Source: Hyphomonas sp.
GTDB taxonomy: Bacteria; Pseudomonadota; Alphaproteobacteria; Caulobacterales; Hyphomonadaceae
DNA length: 64,000 bases
NCBI GenBank assembly: GCA_020638455.1
Contig: JACKIK010000002.1
Location: 889,695 to 953,694, forward strand
Direction of reading: 5' to 3'
This document shows, in pieces, positions 8,034 through 17,194 of the stretch. Under the pieces are notes generated by a model. The model saw nothing but the letters and a program-made list of their open reading frames with translations. It was not told where the DNA came from and ran no database searches. Each line of letters opens with the position of its first letter. Position 1 is the first letter of the stretch. Both the position numbers and the translations under genes were made by a program.

Positions 8034-8322
8034 CAGGCGTGCGACAGGCGGCCGTTTCAGTTGCGCCTTGCACATCGCGTACAACACACGCCGCGGGGGT
8101 GTCCCCCGCCTGTGCTCTGCGATCGCTGGATCGACTTTGCTTGGCCCGGAATCGCCTTTTTCGCCGGAAATGGACGCTGGGAGCCGCTGCGCACCCGCGT
8201 CGGCTCGCTGTGACCGGTTGATTTCAGTCACACTTTTCGGACGAAGTTTGCACGGAACAGGCCGCTGACGTACAAGTTGTACTTCCTTCGACAACGCCGG
8301 GAAGTATTGGAGAGGCGGGTTC
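8034..8322. other. Intergenic region with a GC hairpin and an inverted repeat
   Basis: No gene is supported in these 289 bp. GCGGGGG (8093-8099) and CCCCCGC (8103-8109) form a 7-bp hairpin with a 3-nt loop but without a T-run, at most a weak terminator for the thioredoxin cassette. GTACAA (8270-8275) and TTGTAC (8277-8282) form a perfect inverted repeat with one central base, 40 bp upstream of the next start codon, a possible operator for the regulator gene. Confidence 0.45.
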
Positions 8323-9924
8323 TTGTCTGATGGCGCTGGATCACCCGACAGGACGGGCAGTCGGTTCGCCGTCGGGCCGTGCGTCGTGGACCTTCTGGCG
8401 CACGAAATTCTCGGGCCGAAGGGGCGCTCGGCGCTCGAACCGAAGGTCAGTGCCGTGCTGTGCCTGTTCGCGCAGCGATCCGGCCAGCTCTGCACACGAG
8501 AGGAAATAATCGGCTCGCTGTGGCCGGAGGGCGAAGGCGGCGACGAAAGCCTGACACGCGTTGTCTACCTGCTCCGCAAGGTCTTTCGCGATGAGCAGGG
8601 CCTTTCCAACATCATCAAGACGGTCTCCAAGAGAGGCTACATCTTCCATCCTCAGGTGTGCTGGCTTTCCGGGGACCCAGAGGACGATATCCTTCGCCCG
8701 GCCTCGATATCCGCGGAAGTTCCGAAGACACTGTCTGTCGGCGTGCTGCCGGTCGAGCTGGCTTCGCTGGACGACAGGGATTTCTTCCTGGCGGAGGGAC
8801 TGACCCGCGACCTGACATCGCTCCTGTCGAAGGGGACCAAGCTGAAAGTGGCGCCTTACAGCACGATGCAGCGCGCCGCGGCGCAGCTCCAGTCGCCGCA
8901 GGAAACGGCTGCGCAGGTCGGCGTGCGATACCTTCTGTCAGGGACTCTCCGGCGCTCCGAAAACACCATCCGCCTGCGCATGGAACTTGTCGATGAGTCG
9001 ACGAGGCAGGTGGTCTGGTCCCACAAGTGCACGGCCGCGCTGGATGACCTGTTCGAGATCCAGGAGGACATGGTGCTCAGCATTTCGACCGCGGTTTCGG
9101 CGCGGATCAAGATGCCCGGCCGGAAAGCGATCGGCGTGCGCGGCCGCCTCCATCTGGAGGCCTACGAGCTGGTGCAGGCGACGGAGACGCTCCGCCTGAT
9201 CTATAGCCGCGAAATCGCGATGCAGATTACCGACGACCTCTCAAGGGCGCTGGAGATGGAACCGAACAACGCCCTCGTGCGGGCCGCGCTTGCCGTCCAG
9301 ATCAGCCAGAACTGCGTCAGCCAGTGGGTGGACGATCTGGACGCGGCCATGGACGCGGCGGACGAGCATGTCCGGCTGGCGCTCAGGACGGCGGCCGACG
9401 ATGCCGATGTGGTTGCGTCAGCGGGCGTCGTTGCCGCGATGTTTCACCGGCCGGCGGAAGCGATCGCCCACCTGTCGCGGGCCATGGAGCTTGATCCGAA
9501 CAATGCCCATGCGCTGGCGGTTCTGGGCTGGCAGAAATGTATCCTGCACAGCGACCGCAGCGGGATAGAGGATATCAGGACCGCCGAGGCCCGCGCGCCG
9601 CACCATCCGAGATTTGGCCTGTGGGCAACCTATCGCGCGACGGCGCATCTCTTCATGCTGGAGCATGAGCTTGCGGTGCCGGCCTGCCGGGAAGCGATCG
9701 TGCGTACACCGAACTATTACCAGCCTTACCTTTCCCTCGCCTGGGCCCTGACGGCATGTGGCGAGCCTGAGGCTGCCGCGGCGTCCGTCGCCGAAGCGGA
9801 GAAGATCGACCATGACGGCATTCTCGGCGAATTCGTCGTGGAGATGCGGAAATGGTCGGCCAACTCACCGAACAAGGCAGACGTCTGGGCGGTCCTGGAC
9901 CGGCTTGAGGCCCTCCGCGCATAG
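8323..9924 (+). CDS. CadC/ToxR-like winged-helix regulator with FlgO-like and TPR domains, no membrane anchor
   Basis: 533 residues read from a TTG at 8323 preceded by GGAGAGG with 7 bp spacing. Residues about 12-112 form an OmpR/CadC-type winged helix (LTRVVYLLRKVFRD, then IIKTVSKRGYIFHP). Residues about 135-265 resemble the nucleotide-cyclase-associated/FlgO-like region seen in CadC-type proteins (GVLPVELASLDDRDFFLAEGL ... VGVRYLLSGTLRR ... LVDESTRQVVWS). The rest is TPR-like alpha-helical repeats, for example ALEMEPNNALVRAALA and AMELDPNNAHALAVLG. Unlike CadC or ToxR I see no transmembrane helix, so it should be cytoplasmic. It probably controls the following lectin/pore gene, upstream of which is an 11-bp-phased direct repeat. 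Confidence 0.82.
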   Translation: MSDGAGSPDRTGSRFAVGPCVVDLLAHEILGPKGRSALEPKVSAVLCLFAQRSGQLCTREEIIGSLWPEGEGGDESLTRVVYLLRKVFRDEQGLSNIIKTVSKRGYIFHPQVCWLSGDPEDDILRPASISAEVPKTLSVGVLPVELASLDDRDFFLAEGLTRDLTSLLSKGTKLKVAPYSTMQRAAAQLQSPQETAAQVGVRYLLSGTLRRSENTIRLRMELVDESTRQVVWSHKCTAALDDLFEIQEDMVLSISTAVSARIKMPGRKAIGVRGRLHLEAYELVQATETLRLIYSREIAMQITDDLSRALEMEPNNALVRAALAVQISQNCVSQWVDDLDAAMDAADEHVRLALRTAADDADVVASAGVVAAMFHRPAEAIAHLSRAMELDPNNAHALAVLGWQKCILHSDRSGIEDIRTAEARAPHHPRFGLWATYRATAHLFMLEHELAVPACREAIVRTPNYYQPYLSLAWALTACGEPEAAAASVAEAEKIDHDGILGEFVVEMRKWSANSPNKADVWAVLDRLEALRA

Positions 9925-9962
9925 GGCTCGCGCACCGCACGCGCGAGAGGCGGAACGTCAGC

Positions 9963-9981
9963 TTCCATCATATTTCCATCA
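9963..9981. promoter_or_regulatory. Two TTCCATCA direct repeats with 11-bp phasing (candidate wHTH box)
   Basis: TTCCATCA occurs at 9963-9970 and again at 9974-9981, exactly 11 bp apart. OmpR/PhoB-type winged helices bind tandem direct repeats with this one-turn spacing. The site lies 61 bp before the lectin/pore gene and just after the gene for a protein of that DNA-binding class. A weak -10-like GTTAAT lies at 10004-10009 with no good -35, consistent with an activator-dependent promoter. TTGCGCGCAA (9988-9997) is an additional palindrome. Confidence 0.5.
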
Positions 9982-10042
9982 GGACTTTTGCGCGCAAGCG
10001 CTGGTTAATCCTCCCAGCTGACGTCAACCGGGAGGACACGAC

Positions 10043-11482
10043 ATGGTCCCATATTCGAAGATTATCGTAGCGCTGGGCGTGGGGACGGTCCTGCCGCTGG
10101 CGGCTCTGTCACAGGAACAAGGCGCCCGAAGCGTGACGGTGCAGGACGAGTTCCAGACCGAAGCCAATCCGATGGTGGTTGGCGGTGCCGGCGGGAACTG
10201 GGTCGCCGAAAATCCGTCAACCTACATGGCCGGGCCCATCACGGCCGTGAAGATCTGTGCCGGAACCTATGTCGACTCGATCCAGTTCCGTTATGGCTCA
10301 AACAGCTGGGGACAAATATTCGGCGGCCCCGGCGGTGACTGCGCAGAGCAGTGGGAGCTGCAGCGCGGCGAGCAGATCAAATCGATCCGCGTGCGGTCCG
10401 GTGACGTGATCGACAGTCTGGAGTTCATCACAACGCTGGGTACGCACACCTTCGGCGGCAAAGGCGGCAACCCGACAATGGTGGTGCCGGCGGGCGAAGG
10501 CTCGCTTGCATATGTTGAGGGAAGTGCCGGCAATTATGTCAACCGGCTGAAATTCGTTTTCGGCCTGCCTTACTACATCACCGATTTTTCCTACGACAAG
10601 CAGCACTTCAAGGACATCATCGAGCAAGCGCCGATAAAGGCGCTTCAGATCGAATGCCTTGTCAACAATACCTCTGTGCCACAAAGCAAAGAACTGACCA
10701 TGGAGAAGTCTGTCCGGACATCTGAATCCTATGAGTTCGGTCTCAAGACTTCTTGGGGGGTCTCACAAAGCGTGACGCTTGGCTCGGAGGAACTTGGCGT
10801 GGAGGCAGAGACCGCTGTCACGGTCAACCAGGAAATCGACTCCAGGCAGTCGACGACCAAGGAAGAAACAGTCACAAAATCCGACAAGACGACGATTGTC
10901 GCGCCTGAGCACTCTACGGTGATTGCTTCGCTGCAGGCGCAGGAAGCGGTGGTCGATATACCGTATACGTATAATATTGTGCATTATCGCGGGGCGAACC
11001 AGACGCAACCTGTCCTGCCGAAGCGCGGGCCGTTCAAGGGCACCTATTCCGCAGTCCGCTATGGCGGCGCAACCATTGTCTACGATACGGCACCTGCCTG
11101 CCCGGCCGGCATGGAACCGATCAAGGTCTGGGGCGACAGCGGTTCCGCGACCACCGCGTCCACTTCGCTCAATCCGTCGTCAACGCCCTACAATGCGGCC
11201 GCGGACGCGGCGACAAGCGTCAGCTATGTGTCCGCCACGAATGGCCGGGCGAATGTGGCCTATCGCCAGCGCAGCGATGGTCTCTGGGAAGAGACCAATG
11301 GCGATGAGACGGTCGTCAATTTCACGTTCCGGGAAGTCGGTCGGGATGCGGACACGATCGACCTGGTCGATGTCAATCGCGGCGTCCTGATCGGGCTCGA
11401 CCTCGATCGCGGCCGTGTCAGCTACGCGCCGAATGCCAGCACGGCAAAGCGGGACATTTTCACGATTACGGGGTCAAGGTAG
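10043..11482 (+). CDS. Exported jacalin-like lectin plus aerolysin-type beta-pore-forming protein
   Basis: 479 residues; ATG at 10043 with GGGAGG 7 bp upstream. A signal peptide covers residues 1-23 (IIVALGVGTVLPLAALS). Residues about 45-175 have the repeated glycine-rich beta pattern of a jacalin-like lectin (GPITAVKICAG, VDSIQFRYG, GGPGGDC, IKSIRVRSG, GNYVNRLKFVFG). Residues about 205-345 show the long alternating Ser/Thr/Val/Glu strands of the aerolysin/ETX-MTX2 pore module, including a central stretch (about 236-300) that could form the membrane hairpin. This order matches eukaryotic natterin-like/Dln1 proteins. Residues about 390-479 form a separate beta-rich C-terminal domain I do not recognise (DGLWEETN ... 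FTFREVGRD). Cysteines are C72, C100, C205 and C353. Sugar target and pore activity are inferred. Confidence 0.7.
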   Translation: MVPYSKIIVALGVGTVLPLAALSQEQGARSVTVQDEFQTEANPMVVGGAGGNWVAENPSTYMAGPITAVKICAGTYVDSIQFRYGSNSWGQIFGGPGGDCAEQWELQRGEQIKSIRVRSGDVIDSLEFITTLGTHTFGGKGGNPTMVVPAGEGSLAYVEGSAGNYVNRLKFVFGLPYYITDFSYDKQHFKDIIEQAPIKALQIECLVNNTSVPQSKELTMEKSVRTSESYEFGLKTSWGVSQSVTLGSEELGVEAETAVTVNQEIDSRQSTTKEETVTKSDKTTIVAPEHSTVIASLQAQEAVVDIPYTYNIVHYRGANQTQPVLPKRGPFKGTYSAVRYGGATIVYDTAPACPAGMEPIKVWGDSGSATTASTSLNPSSTPYNAAADAATSVSYVSATNGRANVAYRQRSDGLWEETNGDETVVNFTFREVGRDADTIDLVDVNRGVLIGLDLDRGRVSYAPNASTAKRDIFTITGSR

Positions 11483-11491
11483 GCCGCGCGT

Positions 11492-12160
11492 CTAATTTGA
11501 CGGCAGGGACGGATCGTCCGTCAGGGGCGAGAAGTCTCTGCCCGATACGGCCTTCTTCAGGTCGACCGGTTCCGACAGGAAGGTTGCCACATAGTGGACG
11601 CTGTCGATGGGGCCGTTGAGGACGCGCTTCAGGGCGGAATTCATCGGTGTGGCGACGCCCTGAGGCGAAACGAGCACGTATTTGTCGAAGCCGGCCTCGC
11701 CTTTCAGTGCCTGCGCATGGCCCGGATTCTTCGCCACGAAGGCCTCGAAGGGCTGCCAGACCCATGTCTGCTTCGCGTTCAGACGCACGACCTCGCCCAA
11801 ATAAAGGCCGGCGAACGTGATCGAATTGTCGCCGCGGCCGTCCTGGGTAAGGAATTCGCCCGCCTTGCCTTCGCCGGCATCCAGCCTGTTCAGCGTGTAG
11901 ATGGCCTGCAGCCAGCTGTCGATTTCGTGGAGGCTGTCCATCGAGAAATCGAGTTTCGACTTGTCGAGCCGGTTCGGCAGCAGGATCAGCTTGTCGCCTT
12001 CGGGGGACAGGAAGGTGTCCAGCGCGACGTCGATATCGGTCAGCTGCTGGGCCGGGGCGGCGATGGGCGTGGATGGTCCGTCCTGCCCGGCTGCCAGCGC
12101 GGCAGGGGCGAAACACAGGGCCAAAAGAAGCAGGCCAGACCCGGCAAACCGCTTCATCAT
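11492..12160 (-). CDS. Secreted hypothetical protein
   Basis: 222 residues with a signal peptide (MKRFAGSGLLLLALCFAPAALAAG). No family recognised. The mature part carries FLSPEGDKLILLPNRLDKSKLDFS, a helical DSLHEIDSWLQAIYTLNRL, and ends DDPSLPSN. Two ATG codons (12160, 12157) are adjacent. It is on the same strand as sufB, 132 bp downstream of it, and ends 9 bp from the convergent lectin/pore gene. Whether it belongs to the sufB transcript or to the accessory block is unclear. There are no cysteines in the mature part, so an Fe-S role is not suggested by the sequence. Confidence 0.65.
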   Translation of the reverse strand: MMKRFAGSGLLLLALCFAPAALAAGQDGPSTPIAAPAQQLTDIDVALDTFLSPEGDKLILLPNRLDKSKLDFSMDSLHEIDSWLQAIYTLNRLDAGEGKAGEFLTQDGRGDNSITFAGLYLGEVVRLNAKQTWVWQPFEAFVAKNPGHAQALKGEAGFDKYVLVSPQGVATPMNSALKRVLNGPIDSVHYVATFLSEPVDLKKAVSGRDFSPLTDDPSLPSN

Positions 12161-12179
12161 GCGCTTACTCCGTCTCGGC

Positions 12180-12237
12180 GCGGGAAATCCCGCTCCGGAA
12201 TTCCCCTGACTATAGCAAAATCAGTGCCGGAGTCAGG
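12180..12237 (-). other. Inverted repeats between sufB and the secreted hypothetical gene
   Basis: GCGGGA/TCCCGC (12180-12193) and CCTGACT (12205-12211)/AGTCAGG (12231-12237) are two consecutive inverted repeats downstream of sufB and upstream of the 12160 start. Neither has a T-run. They could terminate or process the sufB transcript, or bind a regulator. Confidence 0.4.
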
Positions 12238-12292
12238 AACGGGATCGTTAATGGCGGGTGATATCGGGGCGGAATTCGCGTGAGAGGGGAAT

Positions 12293-13855
<1,563 letters not shown>

Positions 13856-13867
13856 CAATCTTGCCTC

Positions 13868-14089
13868 TCAGTCGTCCGTCAGACGGGTTTCGCGTTCATG
13901 CCGGGCCTTGTCCAGCCGGTCATAGCATGCCCGGCGCGCTTCCGTCGTGGGCTCCTTGTCACACTGCCGGTAGGCCTCGCGATCATAGAAGCCGCGGCCA
14001 ACATATTTCATCGCCGTGCAGCCACCGAGCGCCATAAGTCCTGCCAGCGCTACAGTCACAGCAACCGTGCGTGTCTGTTTCCGGACCAT
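13868..14089 (-). CDS. Small lipoprotein between a cysteine desulfurase and sufB
   Basis: 73 residues from the ATG at 14089, whose first base is the last base of the upstream desulfurase stop codon (TGATG), so translation is coupled. A signal peptide ends in a lipobox LMALGGC, predicting a lipid-anchored envelope protein. The mature part (YDREAYRQCDKEPTTEARRACYDRLDKARHERETRLTDD) is charged, helical and has two cysteines. I do not recognise the family. An envelope lipoprotein inside a cytosolic Fe-S operon is unexpected. Confidence 0.75.
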   Translation of the reverse strand: MVRKQTRTVAVTVALAGLMALGGCTAMKYVGRGFYDREAYRQCDKEPTTEARRACYDRLDKARHERETRLTDD

Positions 14090-15243
14090 CAGGCTTCCTC
14101 CTTCGAACCGACCCGGCGCGCCGCCTTCAGCCACGCATCAGCGACCGCATCGAAGTCAGACGGCAGTGTACTCCATCCAAAACTGGTGCGTATCGCGGAT
14201 TCCGCAAGGGCATCGGATGCGCCCATCGCCTTCAGGACAAGGCTGCGCCTGACCTTGCCGGAGGAGCAGGCAGAGCCGGCCGACACGCAGACGCCTGCCA
14301 GATCCATGGCCATCACCTGCGTTTCAGCCGGGAAGCCGGGCTTTGCAAAGTTCGACACGCCCGCAAGCCGCGGCGAGCCCTTGCCGATGACGATGACACC
14401 GCCCTCCGCCTCCAGCCGGGCCTCCGTGGCATCGCGCGGAGAAGCGAGGGCCTGGTATTTCGGCAGGTCGCGAATTGCGGCGTCGACGGCAGCGCCGAAG
14501 CCGGCAATCGCGGCGACATTTTCCGTGCCGGAGCGGAGGCCCCGTTCCTGCCCGCCGCCATACTGGACGGCTTTCAGTGGCGCCCCGGCCCGGTGCCAGA
14601 GGGCGCCCGCGCCCTGCGGCCCGCCGATCTTGTGCGCACTGACGGCAAGGTAATCGACGCCCAGCAGGCCGACATTCACAGCCACCTTGCCGAGGCCCTG
14701 TATGGCATCGCAGATGGTCAGCCCGCCGGCCTCCCGGACGAGGGCGGCCGCTTCGGCGACCGGCTGGAGAATACCCGTCTCGTTGTTCGCCAGCATCAGG
14801 CAGAGGACGGGCGTGCCTTTCGCGGCATGGTCCCAGGCTTTCAGCCGCGCTTCGAGATCGTCGAGGTCCACCGTGCCCGCCGGCGTCACATAAGCGGTCT
14901 CCACCGGCACACCGGCATGCGCTGCCGCGCGGCCGACCGCTTCATGTTCCTGAGCCGAAACGATCAGGGTGCACCGGCCGTCCAGCCCGGCCACGGCACC
15001 GTGCACCGCCAGCGCGTCCGCTTCCGTGCCGCCGGAGGTGAAGACGATGTCTTCCGGGCGGCTGCCAACGGCGCCGCCAAGGGCCATCCGGGCCTTCTCC
15101 ACCACGCTGCGCGCCGCACGGCCGGCCCCATGTACGGAGGACGGGTTCACAGGCCCCAGATCGTACACGGCGACCATGGCCGCGCGCGCCTCGGGGCGCA
15201 GCGGGCTGGTCGCGTTGTGGTCAGCATAGATCATGAGGCCCAT
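14089..15243 (-). CDS. IscS/NifS-type cysteine desulfurase
   Basis: About 384 residues, a second class V PLP desulfurase besides SufS. The PLP lysine is about K205 (VSAHKIGGPQG) and the catalytic cysteine about C326 in SAGSACSSGKV, the group I (IscS/NifS) loop. Start candidates are ATG 15261, 15243 and 15234; AGGGG just before 15243 and the family start IYADHNAT favour 15243. In alphaproteobacterial suf operons a desulfurase of this type commonly precedes sufB. No iscR-type repressor gene is upstream; instead an alpha/beta hydrolase gene diverges. Confidence 0.9.
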   Translation of the reverse strand: MGLMIYADHNATSPLRPEARAAMVAVYDLGPVNPSSVHGAGRAARSVVEKARMALGGAVGSRPEDIVFTSGGTEADALAVHGAVAGLDGRCTLIVSAQEHEAVGRAAAHAGVPVETAYVTPAGTVDLDDLEARLKAWDHAAKGTPVLCLMLANNETGILQPVAEAAALVREAGGLTICDAIQGLGKVAVNVGLLGVDYLAVSAHKIGGPQGAGALWHRAGAPLKAVQYGGGQERGLRSGTENVAAIAGFGAAVDAAIRDLPKYQALASPRDATEARLEAEGGVIVIGKGSPRLAGVSNFAKPGFPAETQVMAMDLAGVCVSAGSACSSGKVRRSLVLKAMGASDALAESAIRTSFGWSTLPSDFDAVADAWLKAARRVGSKEEA

Positions 15244-15341
15244 ATAGCCCCTGACGCCCATTGGTGCACCTGCAGAAAAATTTGCTTTTCAGGGGCCGTT
15301 TGCATTATCACCCGGCGCTTCAGCGAAAATCTGAGGTTGGC

Positions 15342-16019
15342 ATGGCAGAACTCATCATTCCGGGGCCGCAGGGCCGTATCGAAGCGCGTTACACGGAGCC
15401 GCCATATGAAGGCGCCCCGATCGCGCTGATCCTGCATCCGCACCCCAAGGCGGGCGGCACGATGCAGGACCCGATTACGATCATGCTGTACCAGATGTTC
15501 GAGAAGCACGGCTTCGGCGTGCTGCGCTATAATTCGCGCGGCGTCGGCCGCAGCCAGGGCCAGTACGACCAGGGCATCGGCGAGCTGGAAGATGCGGCCT
15601 ACGTCCTTGATTATATTGAAAATCTTTCCGAAAGCCCGCGCTATGTCTGGTGCGCCGGCTATTCCTTCGGCGCCTGGATCACGTTGCAGCTGCTGATGCG
15701 CCGCCCGGAGATCGACGGCTTCCTCGCCATCTCGCCGCCGGCCAACCACTATGACCTGTCCTTCCTGGCGCCCTGCCCGGCGTCCGGCCTGATCGTGTCG
15801 GGCGACAGCGACGCCGTCTCGTCCCCGGACGACGTGGAACGCGCCCTGACCAAGGTGCGTGTGCAGAAGGGCGAAGAGATCGACCGCGCGACGGTGAAGG
15901 GGGCCAACCACTTCTACGTCGACCGGCGCGACGAGCTGATCAAGGTTTGCGAGCAATATCTGCTGCGCCGCCTCGCCGACGCGGAAGACAAGCTGCGCAT
16001 CGAAGCCGACGAGGACTAG
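15342..16019 (+). CDS. Alpha/beta hydrolase
   Basis: 225 residues from the ATG at 15342 (GAGG 5 bp upstream). The fold is recognised by the oxyanion region LHPHPKAGGTM, the strand-turn FGVLRYNSRGVGRSQG, the nucleophile elbow GYSFGA (S108) and a late histidine in GANHFYVDR. This small cytosolic subfamily is widespread next to suf genes in alphaproteobacteria, but its substrate is unknown. It diverges from the desulfurase operon across about 98 bp that must hold both promoters. Confidence 0.85.
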   Translation: MAELIIPGPQGRIEARYTEPPYEGAPIALILHPHPKAGGTMQDPITIMLYQMFEKHGFGVLRYNSRGVGRSQGQYDQGIGELEDAAYVLDYIENLSESPRYVWCAGYSFGAWITLQLLMRRPEIDGFLAISPPANHYDLSFLAPCPASGLIVSGDSDAVSSPDDVERALTKVRVQKGEEIDRATVKGANHFYVDRRDELIKVCEQYLLRRLADAEDKLRIEADED

Positions 16020-17152
16020 GCCAGCATCACGCCGCCGGTCATCGGTTCGGCCACGCCGGTTGTGCCGGGCCAGCTGATCGGCAGGCCGCGGGCGGTGCGG
16101 GCGGCGAGGAAGGCAAAGGCCTCGGCCTCGATGCTGTCGCCGCGCCAGCCGGCTTCTTCTGCACTCATCACCGGGCATGGCACGGCGCGATGCAGGGCTG
16201 CCATCAGCGCCGGATTGAGGCGACCGCCACCGCAGGCGATCACGCGCGATGGCACTTCCGGCAGGTGCGCGACCCCGGCTGCGACCGCGAGGGCCGAGAA
16301 TTCCGTCAGCGTCGCGGCGCCATCCTCCAGCGACAGGCCATGCGCCATGCCGGTATTGAAGTCGTAACGGTCAAGGGATTTGGGCGGGGGCTCGTCGAAC
16401 CAGTCCGTGTCCATCATCTCGAGCAGCAGGCCCGTGTCGGGCCGGCCGGCAAGCGCGAGGCGCCCATCTGCATCGTGCGTGCCTGCGCCGTGGGATTCCA
16501 CCCACTCGTCGATAGGCCCGTTGGCGGGGCCGGTGTCGAAGGCGAGAAGGGTTCCGTCCGACAGCCGGGCGGTGATATTCGCAACGCCGCCAAGGTTCAG
16601 GACGCAGGCGGCGCCGTCGCCGAGCCTTTCCAGGAGCGCGCTGTGATAGGCCGGGGCGAGCGGGGCGCCCTGCCCGCCGGCGGCGACGTCCGCACTGCGG
16701 AAATCACAGGCCAGCGGCACGCCCAGCGCTGCCCGCATGGCCGGCGCATCGATCAGTTGCAGCGTGGCGCCCGGCCAGTCCCGCGTCGGGCGCCGGTGCA
16801 GCACTGTCTGACCATGCACACCGGCTAGCACCGGCGCCGGGCCGGTCCAGCGGGAAAGGAGCTGTTCCATAGCCTCGGCATGGGTCGCGGTGATGATGAT
16901 TCGGGCGGCATCGAAGACGTCTTCGGGCCGGGGGCCGGTCCAGTCCCATTTGCGGGCGGCATCCGTCGCGGCCTGCAGGACAGCCCGCTCTTCCGGCGTA
17001 TACTTGCGCTCGGCGGTGGCGCCGAACTCCAGCACGCGCTCGCCATCGGTCAGGATCAGCGCCGCATCGACGGCATCGATCGACGTGCCCGACATGAAGC
17101 CCGCCACCCATTTCGGCTCAGATTGTGAAATCGCGGTGTTCAATGGCCTCAC
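16016..17152 (-). CDS. anmK: Anhydro-N-acetylmuramic acid kinase
   Basis: 378 residues. AnmK hydrolyses and phosphorylates 1,6-anhydroMurNAc to MurNAc-6-phosphate in cell-wall recycling. The N-terminal phosphate loop GFMSGTSIDAVDAALI is diagnostic, followed by AGVHGQTVLHRP-like DWPGATLQLID and the C-terminal CGGGRLNPALM. Translation is taken from a GTG at 17152. The stop overlaps the convergent hydrolase gene by 4 bp, and the start lies 42 bp from divergent tyrS, so the two promoters must be very compact. Confidence 0.92.
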   Translation of the reverse strand: MRPLNTAISQSEPKWVAGFMSGTSIDAVDAALILTDGERVLEFGATAERKYTPEERAVLQAATDAARKWDWTGPRPEDVFDAARIIITATHAEAMEQLLSRWTGPAPVLAGVHGQTVLHRRPTRDWPGATLQLIDAPAMRAALGVPLACDFRSADVAAGGQGAPLAPAYHSALLERLGDGAACVLNLGGVANITARLSDGTLLAFDTGPANGPIDEWVESHGAGTHDADGRLALAGRPDTGLLLEMMDTDWFDEPPPKSLDRYDFNTGMAHGLSLEDGAATLTEFSALAVAAGVAHLPEVPSRVIACGGGRLNPALMAALHRAVPCPVMSAEEAGWRGDSIEAEAFAFLAARTARGLPISWPGTTGVAEPMTGGVMLA

Positions 17153-17194
17153 TTTCCGTGCTAGGCGCGGCTGCCTTCACGGAGACACGAGAAG

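Noticed and set aside
8093..8109. GC hairpin as a full intrinsic terminator of the thioredoxin cassette
   Set aside because: The stem is only 7 bp with a 3-nt loop and there is no T-run after it, so I list it only as a weak structure within the gap.
6214..12292. A classical mobile element carrying the cargo between the suf halves
   Set aside because: I find no transposase, integrase, tRNA attachment site or matching terminal repeats, so the block is described as an accessory insertion without a named element.
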